Assembly: GCA_037074705.1 (NCBI GenBank)
Contig: CM073596.1
Coordinates: 17,504,501 to 17,568,500 of the forward strand
DNA: 64,000 nt
DNA from: Zhengitettix transpicula
Taxonomy: Eukaryota; Arthropoda; Insecta; Orthoptera; Tetrigidae
Direction of reading: 5' to 3'
Positions 1 through 10,418 of the stretch are shown in pieces (the first letter of the stretch is position 1; every line of letters starts with the position of its first letter). A program made the translations under genes and the position numbers. The notes below the pieces were generated by a model. It was not told the DNA's origin. It saw only the letters and a program-made list of their open reading frames with translations, and did no database searches.

Positions 1-288
1 TGTTTGTTGCTATTATGCAATTAAATTCTATGTATGTTATAGCTATTAAATTAATGCAGTATATTTATGTATTGGTAAAGAAATTCGGAGGTATGTTTGT
101 TGAGATTGATGCAATAAAATTCAATGTATTTTATAGCTGTTCAATTAAAGCACTATTGGTCGAAATTGTGTACGGAACTAGGAATAGTTAGATTTAGGTT
201 GTGTCTTCTTGACTAAAGATTAATATAGAATTAAATTCTTTTTCGGGTTTATATAAATAAGACACGGGCAACGCCGGGCACTCAGCTA

Positions 289-289
<1 letters not shown>
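1..289 (+). mobile_element. Helitron family A, 3' part (cut by window edge)
   Basis: Only the 3' part is inside the window. It ends in the Helitron terminal signature: a GC-rich hairpin (CGGGCAACGCCGGG), a short spacer, then CTAG at 286-289, followed by host T at 290. The sequence is almost identical to the reverse complement of the 3' part of the copy at 3224-4127, so the two belong to one young sub-variant. No coding capacity is present, so it must have been mobilised by an element elsewhere. Confidence 0.8.

Positions 290-328
<39 letters not shown>
290..328. repeat. (TA)n microsatellite
   Basis: An uninterrupted run of alternating TA directly follows the Helitron 3' end. Its first T is the host base next to CTAG. 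Confidence 0.95.
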
Positions 329-332
<4 letters not shown>

Positions 333-861
333 ATTATTTGTCATTGTTCAATTTTTTTCGAGCAGTTCAAAAACTAAGGTTTTTGAAGGTCTTTAAAATA
401 GATGTTTGTTTTGGCAATGATCTCCTTCGACTTTATTTTATTTCCGGTAGCCACATTTTCAACGGTATCTTGCATTGGTCTGCCCTAATATTTTCGGTAA
501 TATTCCACGAGGTTCGGATAGAAAAGAAAAATGTTAATATATTCACTCTGTTACGACCACGAAGAGAAATAATACGACAGAATCAATCCCATAATATTTT
601 TTTTTAAAACTTGTAAATAAATATTTCAGCATAGATTTACGTCATCAACGTGGAGGAATTTAAGGAAGTCCTCTTCCGTATAATTTAAATGAGGATCAGA
701 AAATCAAACAACGAATGACTGTGCACGTTAATCAGAAATAATTATAACTTTTCCGCAGTGCTTACCAGCCTTTGAAGAAAACAGTGATTTTTAGTGCCTG
801 TTGCACTCACTATTTTCTGCTGAGGAAGTAAGACTGACTCTGTTTAGTTTTATTTTGACTT
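329..861. other. No recognised feature
   Basis: AT-rich sequence without a recognisable gene or repeat. One reading of about 89 codons crosses 338-607, but its composition is what AT-rich DNA gives by chance and I recognise no domain. Confidence 0.6.
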
Positions 862-1096
862 CAAGTGTCTATATAATTGCAAATACAACCATTGTTAACT
901 GTATTACGTGCTAAGTTACTTGCAATTTACTCTCGTTTCGTCAATATACTTAATCGATTAGAATATTTAAGGTTTAGCTCAAAAACATCAAGATCTTTAT
1001 TCACGCAAATATTGCATCTCTTATTTAACAATATTTTTTATTTCGTTTTTATCTGCTTTAACACAAAAATTATAGAGCTTTTAGATATAATTTTAC
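862..1096 (+). repeat. Direct repeat A flanking a family M element
   Basis: This segment is repeated in the same orientation at 1777-2047, on the other side of the family M element. The two copies share about 40 identical bases (922-962 and 1879-1920) inside a longer, diverged match with several indels. It codes for nothing I recognise. Confidence 0.8.
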
Positions 1097-1106
1097 ACAT
1101 TTTTTA

Positions 1107-1760
1107 TGGTGTAGACAGGCTATGTATAGGGTAATCCACATAATGGCAACTCCCCTCTTATAGCATAGGGAAAAGAGTGAAAGGGGGGATGCGGAAAGGT
1201 AGAGGAAGGTAGTCAAGGGTTAATTAGGGCTCTTGGGCTATGGTTTAAGAATCCTACCCGGCAATTATCCTAAAAGGTATGGACGAAAAACCCTAGAAAA
1301 ACCTGCATCAGGTAGGGTTTTTTGTTTTTTTTCGGGGGGTAACAGGATACATGAGGGTAATCCACATGGTGGCAACTCCCATTTAATAGCATAGGAAGGG
1401 ATTTGAAAGGGGGGATGCGGAAGGGTAGAGGAAGGTAGCCAAGGGTTAACTAGGGCCCCTGGGCTATATTTTAAGGATCCTACCCGACATTCGCCTAAAG
1501 AAATGTAGGAAAACCCTAGAAAAACCTGCATCACGTAGGTCGGGAATTGGGTACTGGTCCCACGCCCTTCCGATAGCGGGAGAGGAGTTTGCTGTGGGGA
1601 CGCAGCATTCCATTATCCGTGCCTCGACCAGTTTAGGAGGCAGCTAGCCGATTATTCCAATGGGAATAGCGGACAACTCTTACCGTATGGCCAAGGTCTG
1701 TGACCCCGGAACATACACCACTATGTGTATTACCCTACACATAGCCTGTCTACACCTAAA
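1107..1760 (+). mobile_element. Family M terminal-inverted-repeat element, with a nested second copy
   Basis: The left end (GGTGTAGACAGGCTATGTAT, about 1108-1127) is inverted at the right end near 1733-1757, giving terminal inverted repeats of about 30 bp. The interior holds a first partial unit (to about 1315), then a TIR-like start (GGTAACAGGATACATGAGGG, about 1338) that opens a second unit running to the right end. No transposase is present, so it is a MITE-like non-autonomous element. The reading frames across it are shared by all copies only because the repeat itself is conserved. Confidence 0.75.
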
Positions 1761-1776
1761 AAAAAATTGACATTAA

Positions 1777-2047
1777 AAGTGTCTATTTTATGTGACTCAT
1801 AAACGCTAGAATTATGCATTTCAGAAATTGTTTATCAAATTGCAAATACAACAATTGTATTGCGTACTACGTTATTTACAATTTACTCTCGTTTCGTCAA
1901 TATACTTAATCGATTAGAATTTGTAAAACTTAAGCTCAAAAACATAAAGACTCAAGTACTGCGCGTCTTATTTAACAATATTTTTTATTTAGCTTTTCCC
2001 TGATTTAACACACAAATTACAGAGCTTTTAGAATATAATTATAAATA
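1777..2047 (+). repeat. Direct repeat B flanking a family M element
   Basis: Diverged second copy of 862-1096, with an extra stretch of about 40 bp near its start. Confidence 0.8.
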
Positions 2048-2323
2048 ATTTTAATTTATGTTTAAAATGAAATAACACGGATAAAACTATTGATGGAAAC
2101 TGCAAGCATTACGTTAAATTATTAAACTCGATTCTCTTCTGTCCGTTTGATTGTACATAGAAAAATAGCAAAGAGTAACATTTTTTCGAAAACTACTAGT
2201 CAGCCAGAATCCCCATGGATTTCTGAGCCGAGTAGGCCCGTATCTGTAAGAGTTGCACCCTTGCGATGCCCTTACAGGATTATTTTATTTCAATAAAATT
2301 TAATTATTTTACTTCTTTGCGTT

Positions 2324-3127
2324 TCTTTATACAATAAAAAATTGTGTATATTTGTATGTATGTATGTATTTACGTTAAACTCTATACAACTTTAAACGCG
2401 TGGACAGATTGCAACAAAAATTGGTACACATTTTCTTCAAAACTCGAAAAACGTTACTGTGGGGCCCAGAAACCCCTTGCATAAATTTGTTAAGAGTTGT
2501 AATTAAAAAACGTGATCATTTTCGGTTAAATTACTGCGCGTCAAGAAATCATGACGTCACAGCACACGCGAGAGAGACGTTCCTACGTGACGATACTGCA
2601 CAACAAAGTAAATAGTTCCTTTTTTCGTAATGAAATAAAGTAGGAATATTTTTATTCAATAAGAAGCATAAATATATCCGGAAATAGTCCATCGGATGAT
2701 AATAAAAAAACAATACGAAATAGTTCACGATCCTTGCGGAAAATGTAAGTTAATTTTCGTGCCATATCAGTGACTCCAATATGGCGACCATTTGTTTACA
2801 CTTTGAATCTAGCTAACAATTTCATTAATTTAATCTTTCGTAACGTCTGAAGACTGAGGGACAATTATACCCTGCAATACTTCAGGAGTATATTTAAGTA
2901 TTCTATTCGAAAAGAAATTCTAAAGTATGTTTGTTGGGACTGATGCAATAAAATTCAATATATTATACAAACTGTTTAATTAATGCACTATCAGTCTAAA
3001 GTATGTACGGAACTAGGAACAGTTAGATTTAGGTTAAATCACTTCTTGACTAAAGATTAATATACAATTAAATATTTTTTGGGGTTTAGATAAATAATTC
3101 CCCGGGCAACGCGGGGCACCCAGCTAG
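2324..3127 (+). mobile_element. Helitron family A copy
   Basis: The 5' end is a degenerate TC-start followed by the family leader (TATTTGTATGTATG tract, TTTACGTTAA, then GCAACAAAAATTGGTACACA). The 3' end has the hairpin CCCCGGGCAACGCGGGGC and CTAG at 3124-3127 before host T. It carries a perfect TGACGTCA (2552-2559) and AATATGGCGAC (2778-2788), both seen at the same places in other copies. There is no open reading frame of note, so it is non-autonomous. Confidence 0.8.
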
Positions 3128-3223
3128 TTGTAATTAAATAATTGTATGTCGCATCTGGATGTCACTCCAACCTACGCCTTGTTCCTCAGTCACAGTATCT
3201 CCCTGACCTTACTTTATCTTTAA

Positions 3224-4127
3224 CTAGCTGAGTGCCCGGCGTTGCCCGCGTCTTATTTATATAAACCCGAAAAAGAATTTAATTCTATATTAATCTTTAG
3301 TCAAGAAGACACAACCCAAATCTAACTATTCCTAGTTCCGTACACAATTTCGACCAATAGTGCTTTAATTGAACAGCTATAAAATACATTGAATTTTATT
3401 GCATCAATCTCAACAAACATTCCTCCGAATTTCTTTACCAATACATAAATGTACTGCATTAATTTAATAGCTATAAGATACATAGAATTTAATTGCATAA
3501 TAGCAACAAACATACCATCGTTATTCTTTAGAAATATAATTCTCCGCGAACAAATAATTGTCAGTAAGTCTTCAGACAGTACTTCTTGAGTATTGCAGGA
3601 TATAATTGTCCATCAGTATTCGCACATTACGAAGGATTGAAGTGATCAAATTGATAGCTACATTCCAAATGTAAAGAAATGGTGGCCATATTGCACTCAC
3701 TCAATTAACTAACATTTTCCGCAACGATTGTAAAGTATTTTGTATTGTTTTTTATTATCACTCGATGGAGTATTACTGGATAGAATTATACTTTTATTCA
3801 ATGAAAATATTTCTGCTTCATTTCATTACGGAAAAATCGAACTATTTCCTTTGTTCGTCGCGTAGTAACGTCTCTCTCTGTCGCGTGATGTCATGATATA
3901 TTGGCGCGCAGTAATTTATCACTTAATGATCACTTTTTAAAATTATAATTCTTTTCACATTTATGCTAGTGGTTTGTCACCCCCACAGTACCGGTTCTCG
4001 ATTTTGGCAGAATACGTATACCAATTTTTGTTGCATTCTGTCCACGCGATAAAATTTGTATAAAGAACAACGTAAATACATACATACATACATACATACA
4101 AATATACATCCTTTTTTATTATATAGA
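3224..4127 (-). mobile_element. Helitron family A copy, both ends intact
   Basis: Read on the minus strand it begins TCTATATAATAAAAAAGGAT (4127 downward) after host A and ends in hairpin plus CTAG (3227-3224) before host T, the exact A|T insertion expected of Helitrons. At 904 bp it is longer than the 603-bp copy at 33127 because of an extra segment near its 3' end, shared with 1-289. Non-coding. Confidence 0.85.
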
Positions 4128-5094
4128 TGTATTTATTTGGACTTAACTCTCGTTACCTTCCGCATGCCGCCTTTCAAATCATTTCCTAAGTTATTAAATA
4201 GAACCTGACAGCACGTTAATTACCCTCATTAAAGTAAATGTTAATTCCTACAAAATATAAAACGGTTAAATTAATTTTTTTGATCTCTCTATATCTGCTA
4301 CTAATAAATAAAAATGTTGTATGTATGAGGAAAGTTCCTTTAGTACGCAACAATGAGCATCTGTTTTCCTTTTTTTTAGTATTATTGATTCCTTACGGTA
4401 GCTACAGCATCAGCCTCCATTCGCTATTCAAGAATTCACAAAAGATCGGTCCGTAATTCCTAATTGAATAATCCTATTACTGCTCCGGCTTGTCTGTACG
4501 GCTGGCTTTGTCGGTTTTCCCGCATAATCCCAGCATAGCAATCCCCTTCCCCTTTGCGACCACCTATTTTCTTTCCCCTACTTTTAACTTACAGGCAGAT
4601 TATAATTGAACAAGACGAGCTGGAGTAGACGTTCATCCACACCTTAGCTCAAAGGGTCGTAGAAGACAATGGCGGCGGGTTGTGTGGCCTGGAGAGCTAT
4701 TAAAAAGACGGTGACGTTTTCTGGTGGTAAGGCGTGTGACGGGAGGGGTTAAAACTAATTTTCTCTCGTGTGCGTTATAAAGACTTCTAGTTGGTGGTAG
4801 TGAAAAATAACGACGCGTAAAATTGGGGGGCGAGGGGGTGTATGAGAACGTAGCTAGCTACCTTGCAGTTGCGTGTTAAGGGTGGCGGAACGGAGCTGGG
4901 AAAGGGATAATAGTCACACCAGGACATCAACCCCCAGCGAAGAAGAACGCGGTTCCTAGGGCAGACGAATGTGGAGTGCCGTCAGTGGCAAACGTAAATA
5001 AAACGAGTTTCAAATAAAAGTCACGACGTACACGAAAACGTTTCTTTTCAAAAATTGGATAAACAGATATCGGAATATTACTTTTTTTGCAGGT
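4128..5094. other. Unassigned sequence, GC-richer from about 4480
   Basis: No repeat family recognised. From about 4480 to 5000 the base composition rises well above its surroundings, which could mark a host promoter or 5' exon. The only concrete hint is the short candidate exon at 4669-4726. Confidence 0.4.
4669..4726 (+). CDS. Candidate short first coding exon
   Basis: An ATG in good context (ACA before, G after) opens 19 codons reading MAAGCVAWRAIKKTVTFSG. The frame runs into G|GTAAGG at 4726-4732, a good splice donor. If unspliced it stops eight codons later. The block lies in a locally GC-rich stretch. I recognise no family and can show no matching acceptor or downstream exon, so this is a guess from splice and start context only. 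Confidence 0.15.
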
Positions 5095-5097
5095 ATA

Positions 5098-5460
5098 GAC
5101 AGACTATGTATAGGTTAATCCGCATAGTGGCAACTCCCCTCATATAACATAGGAATAAGAGTAAAAGGGTTCCAAGGGTTAACTAGGGCCCCGGGCTATG
5201 GTTTATGGATCCTATCCGGCAATTCACCTAACAGTGATGCAGGGAAAACCCTAGAAAAACCTGCATCAGGTAGATCGGGCATTTGGTACGTGTCCCACGC
5301 CATTCCGATAGCGGGAGAGATGTTAGCTGTGGGGTCGCAGCCTCTCGCCGTGCCTTGACCAGTTTAGGAGGCAGCCGGCCGACTATGCCAATAGGAATAG
5401 AGGAGAACTCTTACCGTATGCCCAAGGTCTTCGACCCCGTAACATAAACACCTCTCAAAG
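5098..5460 (+). mobile_element. Family M element, right end missing
   Basis: It starts with the variant TIR also seen at 1108 (GACAGACTATGTATAGG) and follows the family consensus to about 5460, where the match stops without the right TIR. It also lacks the stretch between the CATAGGAA and GGGTTAACTAGGG blocks found in other copies. Confidence 0.75.
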
Positions 5461-5653
5461 CTTCAGCCATGGAGACAATTTTCGGCTTAATTTTTTTTAT
5501 CATCCAGCATTATCCTTTATTTTATATTTATCGTGTCAGCTGTCTAAATACACACCATTTTATTTAGCTATTTAAACCCACGGAATTTTACCCTCCATAT
5601 TGAAACTAGAAGAATTCTCCTACGAGCCTTGAGAGAAAGTCAGGATGTCAATA

Positions 5654-6975
5654 TACCACTGTGATCAAGAAAGTAAGGTGAAATTGTCATTTAAAAACTC
5701 CCGGGTATTAGGAAGGCAGGTAATTTTTTTACTAGGTTGGTAGGACTGTCTATAATATTTGCCAAGCATCTGTTTGTTTAAAGTTTTAATTATCTCCGAG
5801 TTACACGTGTTTTTGTAAACAACCAAAAAGTGAATTTTTCGATTTTTGCAATGGGTTATTATGTTGAGCAAAGAACTTGCATCAAATTTTGTTTGCGGAA
5901 CGAATATTCTGGTGCGGACACGTTGAAAATGTTGCGGAAGGCCTTTGGTGATCAAACTATGGCACAAAAAACGTTTAGAAGTGGTACAACGAGTTCAAAG
6001 AGCGCCGAGAACGCGTTGAAGACGAGCCGCGCTCTGGACGACCATCAACGTCTACCGACGAGGGCCACGTCCGAAAACTCAAAGATTTGCTGCTTGAAAA
6101 TCGTCGATGGACAATTAGAGATCTCGCTGATAGTGTTGGAATATCATTTGGCTCAGGCCAAACCATTTTGAAGAATGTTTTGTGTCTCAAACGCGTCAAG
6201 TCTCGATTGGTGCCAAAATCGCTCATTTGTTTGGGAAAAAAAAGCGTGGCGTTGATGTTTGTGAAACTTTGCTGTCTGACTATCAGGACCACTTGAAATG
6301 CATCATTACTGGAGACGAGACTTGGATTTACGCATACGACCCTGAAACCACCGACCAATCCAGCGAATATCGTTGCAAAAGGTGAAGCAAGACCGAAAAG
6401 ACCACGGCAAAGTCGATCGAAAATCAAGGTCATGTTGACAGTTTTCTTTGATTATCGTGGTGTGGTGCACTATGAATTCCTTCCGCCGGGCCAAACTGTC
6501 AGCAAAGAATATTATTTGAGCGTTATACGTCGTTTGCGTGAAGCTATTCGTCTGAAACGGCCGGAATTATGGGCGAACAACTCTTGGTTCCTTCATCACG
6601 ATAATGCGCCATGTCATACTGCATTGGTTCTTCGCGACTTTTTTTGGCCAAAAACACGACTCATATCGTTCCGCGACCACCGTATTCGCCTGATTTGGCT
6701 CCGTGCGACTTCTGGCTATTCAGCAAACTCAAAAGGCCAATGCGGGGACGCCGTTTTGACACGATTGAGGAGATAGAAACAGAATCGAAGAAGGTCTTGA
6801 AGGCTATACCGGAAAAAAGACTATTCCGACTGTTTAGAGGACTGGAAAAAGCGTTGGAAAAAGTGCGTTTTATCGGACGGGGATTATTTTGAAGAGGATG
6901 AAATTGGTTTGAAAGAATATATAAAGAATTTATATTTTATAAATAAATTCACCTTACTTTTTGTTCACAGTGGTG
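5654..6975 (+). mobile_element. mariner transposon, full length but dead
   Basis: Terminal inverted repeats of 28-29 bp (5654-5682 and 6948-6975) share CCACTGTG and AAGTAAGGTGAA with a few mismatches. They are flanked by the TA target duplication at 5652-5653 and 6976-6977. The total of 1322 bp is the usual mariner size. The single transposase gene has several frameshifts and a stop, so the copy cannot move itself, although the TIRs look usable in trans. Confidence 0.95.
5850..6893 (+). pseudogene. mariner transposase, broken by frameshifts
   Basis: This would be the DDD-type transposase that cuts and joins the element at TA sites in the nucleus. The N-terminal part reads VEQRTCIKFCLRNEYSGADT, typical of the mariner DNA-binding region. 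The catalytic region shows GDETW (6311-6325, first D), HHDNAPCHT (about 6591-6617, second D) and YSPDLAPCDFW (about 6678-6710, third D), with spacing that fits D,D34D. The reading moves frame between about 5970 and 6080, again near 6180 and near 6400 (after an in-frame stop at 6383), and again at a T-run near 6640. All three catalytic aspartates survive, but not in one frame. I cannot assign the subfamily. Confidence 0.93.
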
Positions 6976-6977
6976 TA

Positions 6978-8217
6978 AATCCAGGTTCATTTTCCTCGCT
7001 AGCAAATTGACATGGCACGGTGGATATGAACAGAAATTAATTTTATACGTAGTATTGCTGACTAATACAATTATACATTTTGCAAAAATATTACGAAAAC
7101 AGAAGAATAAATTACCGTAAAACAATATTAATCCATTATTTTCGAATTTTGCTTTCTTTTCCTGCTTTGTGTACGTTCTGTGAATAATTCTTTATTTTAA
7201 CCGCGTCAAATTACCTATTTATTTCTTCGTGCGTTCCTACTACCTTCTCGTCAGACGTCCACCAGCTCGTCATCAAAGAGAATTTGGAGGGTCATCTTGT
7301 AAATTATAAGCCTCCGTATATATAGATAAAGCTGCTGGTAGTCTCCTTGTTTTGGAGCCTAGAGCCTCTCTCCCGCCATTTTTTCCCCCCCTGTGTGTAC
7401 CCCCGACTTTTCTGGTGCTCGTATTTGCAGTTGGCAAAGCTCCTGAGCCACCCACCCCCGTAAAGGACGCTTAATGCTCCGAGTAACACAATGACCGGTA
7501 AAATCCGAGAGCAACCACCCTTATGCTCTGTCCTGCTCCACTAAGACTAATTTATCGGAGAGAGGGAGAATTTAAAACATGCTACTCGGGTTGCTCTGAA
7601 ATAGGAGGTTTTCAGGAGGACGGGAGGTATAAAGCAACAAAAAGCAGCTGGCGGTGGTGGAGGGATCTAAGAACTAATAAAGGTAGTTATTTGCACAAAA
7701 GATTGCCGGCGAAAACGTATTAACTCGTTGTTGTAGTGGATGTTGTTGCAGCTACGGGCAAATAAGCTCGAAAAATAACAAACAGTCGGAGGTAAAATTA
7801 AAGCGGGGAATTCAGAAACATACTGTCGGATTATACTGTAATGCGATTAGCTCATCTTCTGAAGATCATGTTACCAGAAACTGCTGTATTATTTGTTTCC
7901 CGCCATCGTCGTTTTATTTTAATGCTATTTTTAAAAAAGTATTTTTCCTGTAGTGCTGATAAAAAATATTAATACCGAACTTTTCCCAACTCAGGGCCAT
8001 CGTCTTAGCTAAGATTGAAACGTATTTTTTCACTTAATTTTCATATATATTTAGTTTTTTTGGGAGTATTCTTCCATAATTATCATCTTTACCATTAACC
8101 AAAAATAGAGAAACGTCAGAAAAAAATTAAAGTTTTTATTTAACGTCGGTTTTTAATTAATAAAACAATTGACGACCATATACAGAAATGTTTTTAATTA
8201 ATTTTTATTTTGAAGAT
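6978..8217. other. No recognised gene
   Basis: AT-rich sequence with a GC-richer patch at about 7230-7750, where short overlapping frames occur on both strands without any domain I know. The last 100 bases lead into a hammerhead-like motif and may belong to a decayed Penelope-like element. Confidence 0.5.
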
Positions 8218-8246
8218 GTTTCGACACATTTTTGTATCTTCTTCAG
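8218..8246 (-). ncRNA. Hammerhead-like core motif (Penelope-like type)
   Basis: On the minus strand the order is CUGAAGA, one A, GAUAC, a six-base loop, GUGUC, GAAAC. GAUAC and GUGUC pair over five positions with one G-U. That is the hammerhead core (CUGANGA, stem II, GAAA) with one extra A, the form often seen in Penelope-like elements. The flanks give no convincing stem I or III, and no reverse transcriptase is visible nearby. The motif at 48407-48438 has the same layout with different stem bases. Confidence 0.45.
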
Positions 8247-8960
8247 GTATTTTCCTACAGAGGATGTATTTACAATTGATTAGATTTATAGTATGATTGT
8301 ACAAAATAAACAAAGGCGAGCTGAAGTACATACACATCAAAAGAAATAACAAACAACTTAACTAATTAACACAATAAATTAGCATAACTAAACGAAAGAA
8401 GTTACTAAATTCACACAATTTTTGAATTTACTTCAAAATTGATGGAAGACTAAATGACATGAGGGTTTTTCCTGGCATCTGGAAGTTTAGTAATACCAGT
8501 CCTTTGCCCTCAGTACCGTTGATAAATAACTTATTAGTAAATAAATCGAAACGCAAATTTACAGACAAAATAACTTATAGTTACAATTTATATTAACAAT
8601 ACAGAATAAATATTTAGAAACATGAGGAGCAGTAAACATTACTTAACTTAATGGCAAGGTAAAAACCTTGTTGTTCTGCTGTTTTCATTAAATTGGAAGT
8701 TGAAGAAAAACATTATTAAAACAGAGTGTGTTAGCTGTAATGATCTCCATATTGTCCGAAAAATTAGAAGCTCATTTACATAATTTTGATCCAGGTGGAT
8801 TGTCTCAGTTTGCTTCCTGATTATCAAACAATTAATTAAATTAATTATAACAATGATATCATGCTAGTAAATAATGATCAATATTATATAAAAAAAACAA
8901 TATATTAACAGCCAATAGAAATTACTATTACAAAAATATCAGAATATACAATTTTTTTTT
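8247..8960. other. No recognised gene
   Basis: AT-rich, with no reading frame of note. Its position 5' of the hammerhead-like motif on the minus strand would fit the body of a decayed retroelement, but I see no protein similarity that shows it. Confidence 0.4.
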
Positions 8961-9226
8961 AGGGTAACAGGCTACATGAGGCTAATCCACGTGGTAGAAA
9001 CTCCCCTTTAATAAAATAGACCTACCTGATGCAGATTTTCTAGGGTTTTCCCTGCATCACTTTTAGGCGACTTGCCGGGTAGGATCCTTAAACCATAGCC
9101 CCGGGGCCCTAGTTAACCCTTGGCTTCCTTCATCTACCCTTACGCATCTCCCCTTTCAGATCCCTTCCAATGCTATTAAAGGAGAGTTGCCACCATGTGG
9201 ATTACCCTTATGTATCCTGTTACCCT
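8961..9226. mobile_element. Family M, short complete element
   Basis: AGGGTAACAGGCTACATGAG at 8961 is inverted as the end at 9226. The match continues inward through ATCCAC.TGG and CTCCCCTTTAATA, so the TIRs reach about 55 bp with a few mismatches. Only about 150 bp of family interior remains, an internally deleted 266-bp MITE. Confidence 0.85.
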
Positions 9227-9239
9227 ATATATATATGTA

Positions 9240-9256
9240 TAGGGTAACAGGCTACA
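9240..9256 (+). repeat. Orphan family M terminus
   Basis: Seventeen bases (AGGGTAACAGGCTACAT) repeat the family M end 13 bases after the complete element and face it across TATA sequence. The rest of a second element is absent and continues as (TA)n. Confidence 0.75.
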
Positions 9257-9264
9257 TATATATA

Positions 9265-10304
9265 TATACAATAATAAAATGATGGATAAGTGGATGTTAG
9301 AGAAGGGGAGGACTATAATTGGACGTTTAGCAGCTTAGAGCCAATGGTATTGACAGACATCTGGTCGGAACCCCAAATGCATAATGACAGCAGTTTTATG
9401 GACATCCAATTATATTAAAAGGAAATATTTATTTTAATTGTATTGAGTGGCTCTCGGAGCGTGAGAAAGCCAACAGCTGGTGTTCTTTGGCGAACGTGAA
9501 AACGCAAAAACTGTGAAAACAAGGGAATATTCTGGAGAGGGGAAAAGCAGATAAAAGAACAGTGGGACTTGAGACCAGAGAACAGTTGGACAGGAGACCT
9601 CAGACGAGTTAGAAGGTGATGGACGTGGAGTGTGGTAGCAGAATCTGTACGAGAATGTCATAGGAGAGTGAAGTTCGAGTCAGCAGTAGTCAGAGATCAT
9701 CGGATGGTAAGCCAAGTTAAGGTGGCCGAAATAAATAGGAGTTTTATTCATTTAAGAGGCAGTTTTAGACTCGTCAGGAGAGATCATCGGATGGTAGGCC
9801 AAGCTAGTTGGCCGAGAGTAATCAGTTGGACATCAGTCATCAACAGTCGGTAGGAGTTTCGTCGGGGAAATCTGTCTGCCAGCAGAGTTTGTTGTTTGGA
9901 GGAATTCGTCGTGAGGGTAACGTCATCAAGGAGAGTGAAAGAAAAGTGTAAGCGCAACCTGGAGCTCTTTAACCCTGTATGAAGTGAGTGTGTGCTGGTA
10001 TGCGACAGATCCAAATTGCATGGATCTGAGAGATTGTAAGTTCATTTTTTCTGTATTCATAGTTGTAAATGGTTAAATAAGGGTAAAGAGTCAGATTTCG
10101 TTTCATTTCATTTTTAATTTATTTTAACTGCTTTGTTTAATTGTAAATTTTGTGTTCCGTTTCCTTATCAACCCAGTAAAGACCCTGGGGTACAGAGTCT
10201 GATTTATTAAAATGTATTCTAGATTAATAAAATTGTTTTGTTGATAAAATTTAATAACGTGTTTAATATAATTTCCTATAATGATATTAAAGTGGGGTAT
10301 TACA
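9265..10304 (+). mobile_element. Solo LTR, family L1 copy 1 (5' end approximate)
   Basis: Ends in GTATTACA at 10304 next to TA repeats. It shows the family landmarks in order: a splice-donor-like TTGTAAGT at about 10034, GTCAGATTTCGTT, then AACCCAG at about 10170-10176 followed by TAAAGACCCTG. The 5' end is not a clean TGTA and is set where the TA repeat stops. There is no internal retrotransposon sequence. Confidence 0.65.
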
Positions 10305-10310
10305 ATATAT

Positions 10311-10345
<35 letters not shown>

Positions 10346-10418
10346 CATATATACATACATATATACATATATATACATACATATATACATACATATATAC
10401 ATATATATACAAACATAT
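10305..10418. repeat. TATA/TACA microsatellite between two LTR ends
   Basis: About 114 bp of ATATAC/ATACATAT repeats lie between the 3' ends of two L1 LTRs that face each other. Poly-Tyr/Ile readings across it are artefacts. Confidence 0.95.

Noticed and set aside
2340..2372. TATG-repeat microsatellite
   Set aside because: The TATTTGTATGTATG tract is part of the Helitron A 5' region and recurs in each copy, so it is not an independent locus.
5975..6433. 152-codon minus-strand frame within the mariner
   Set aside because: It is the antisense shadow of the transposase gene.
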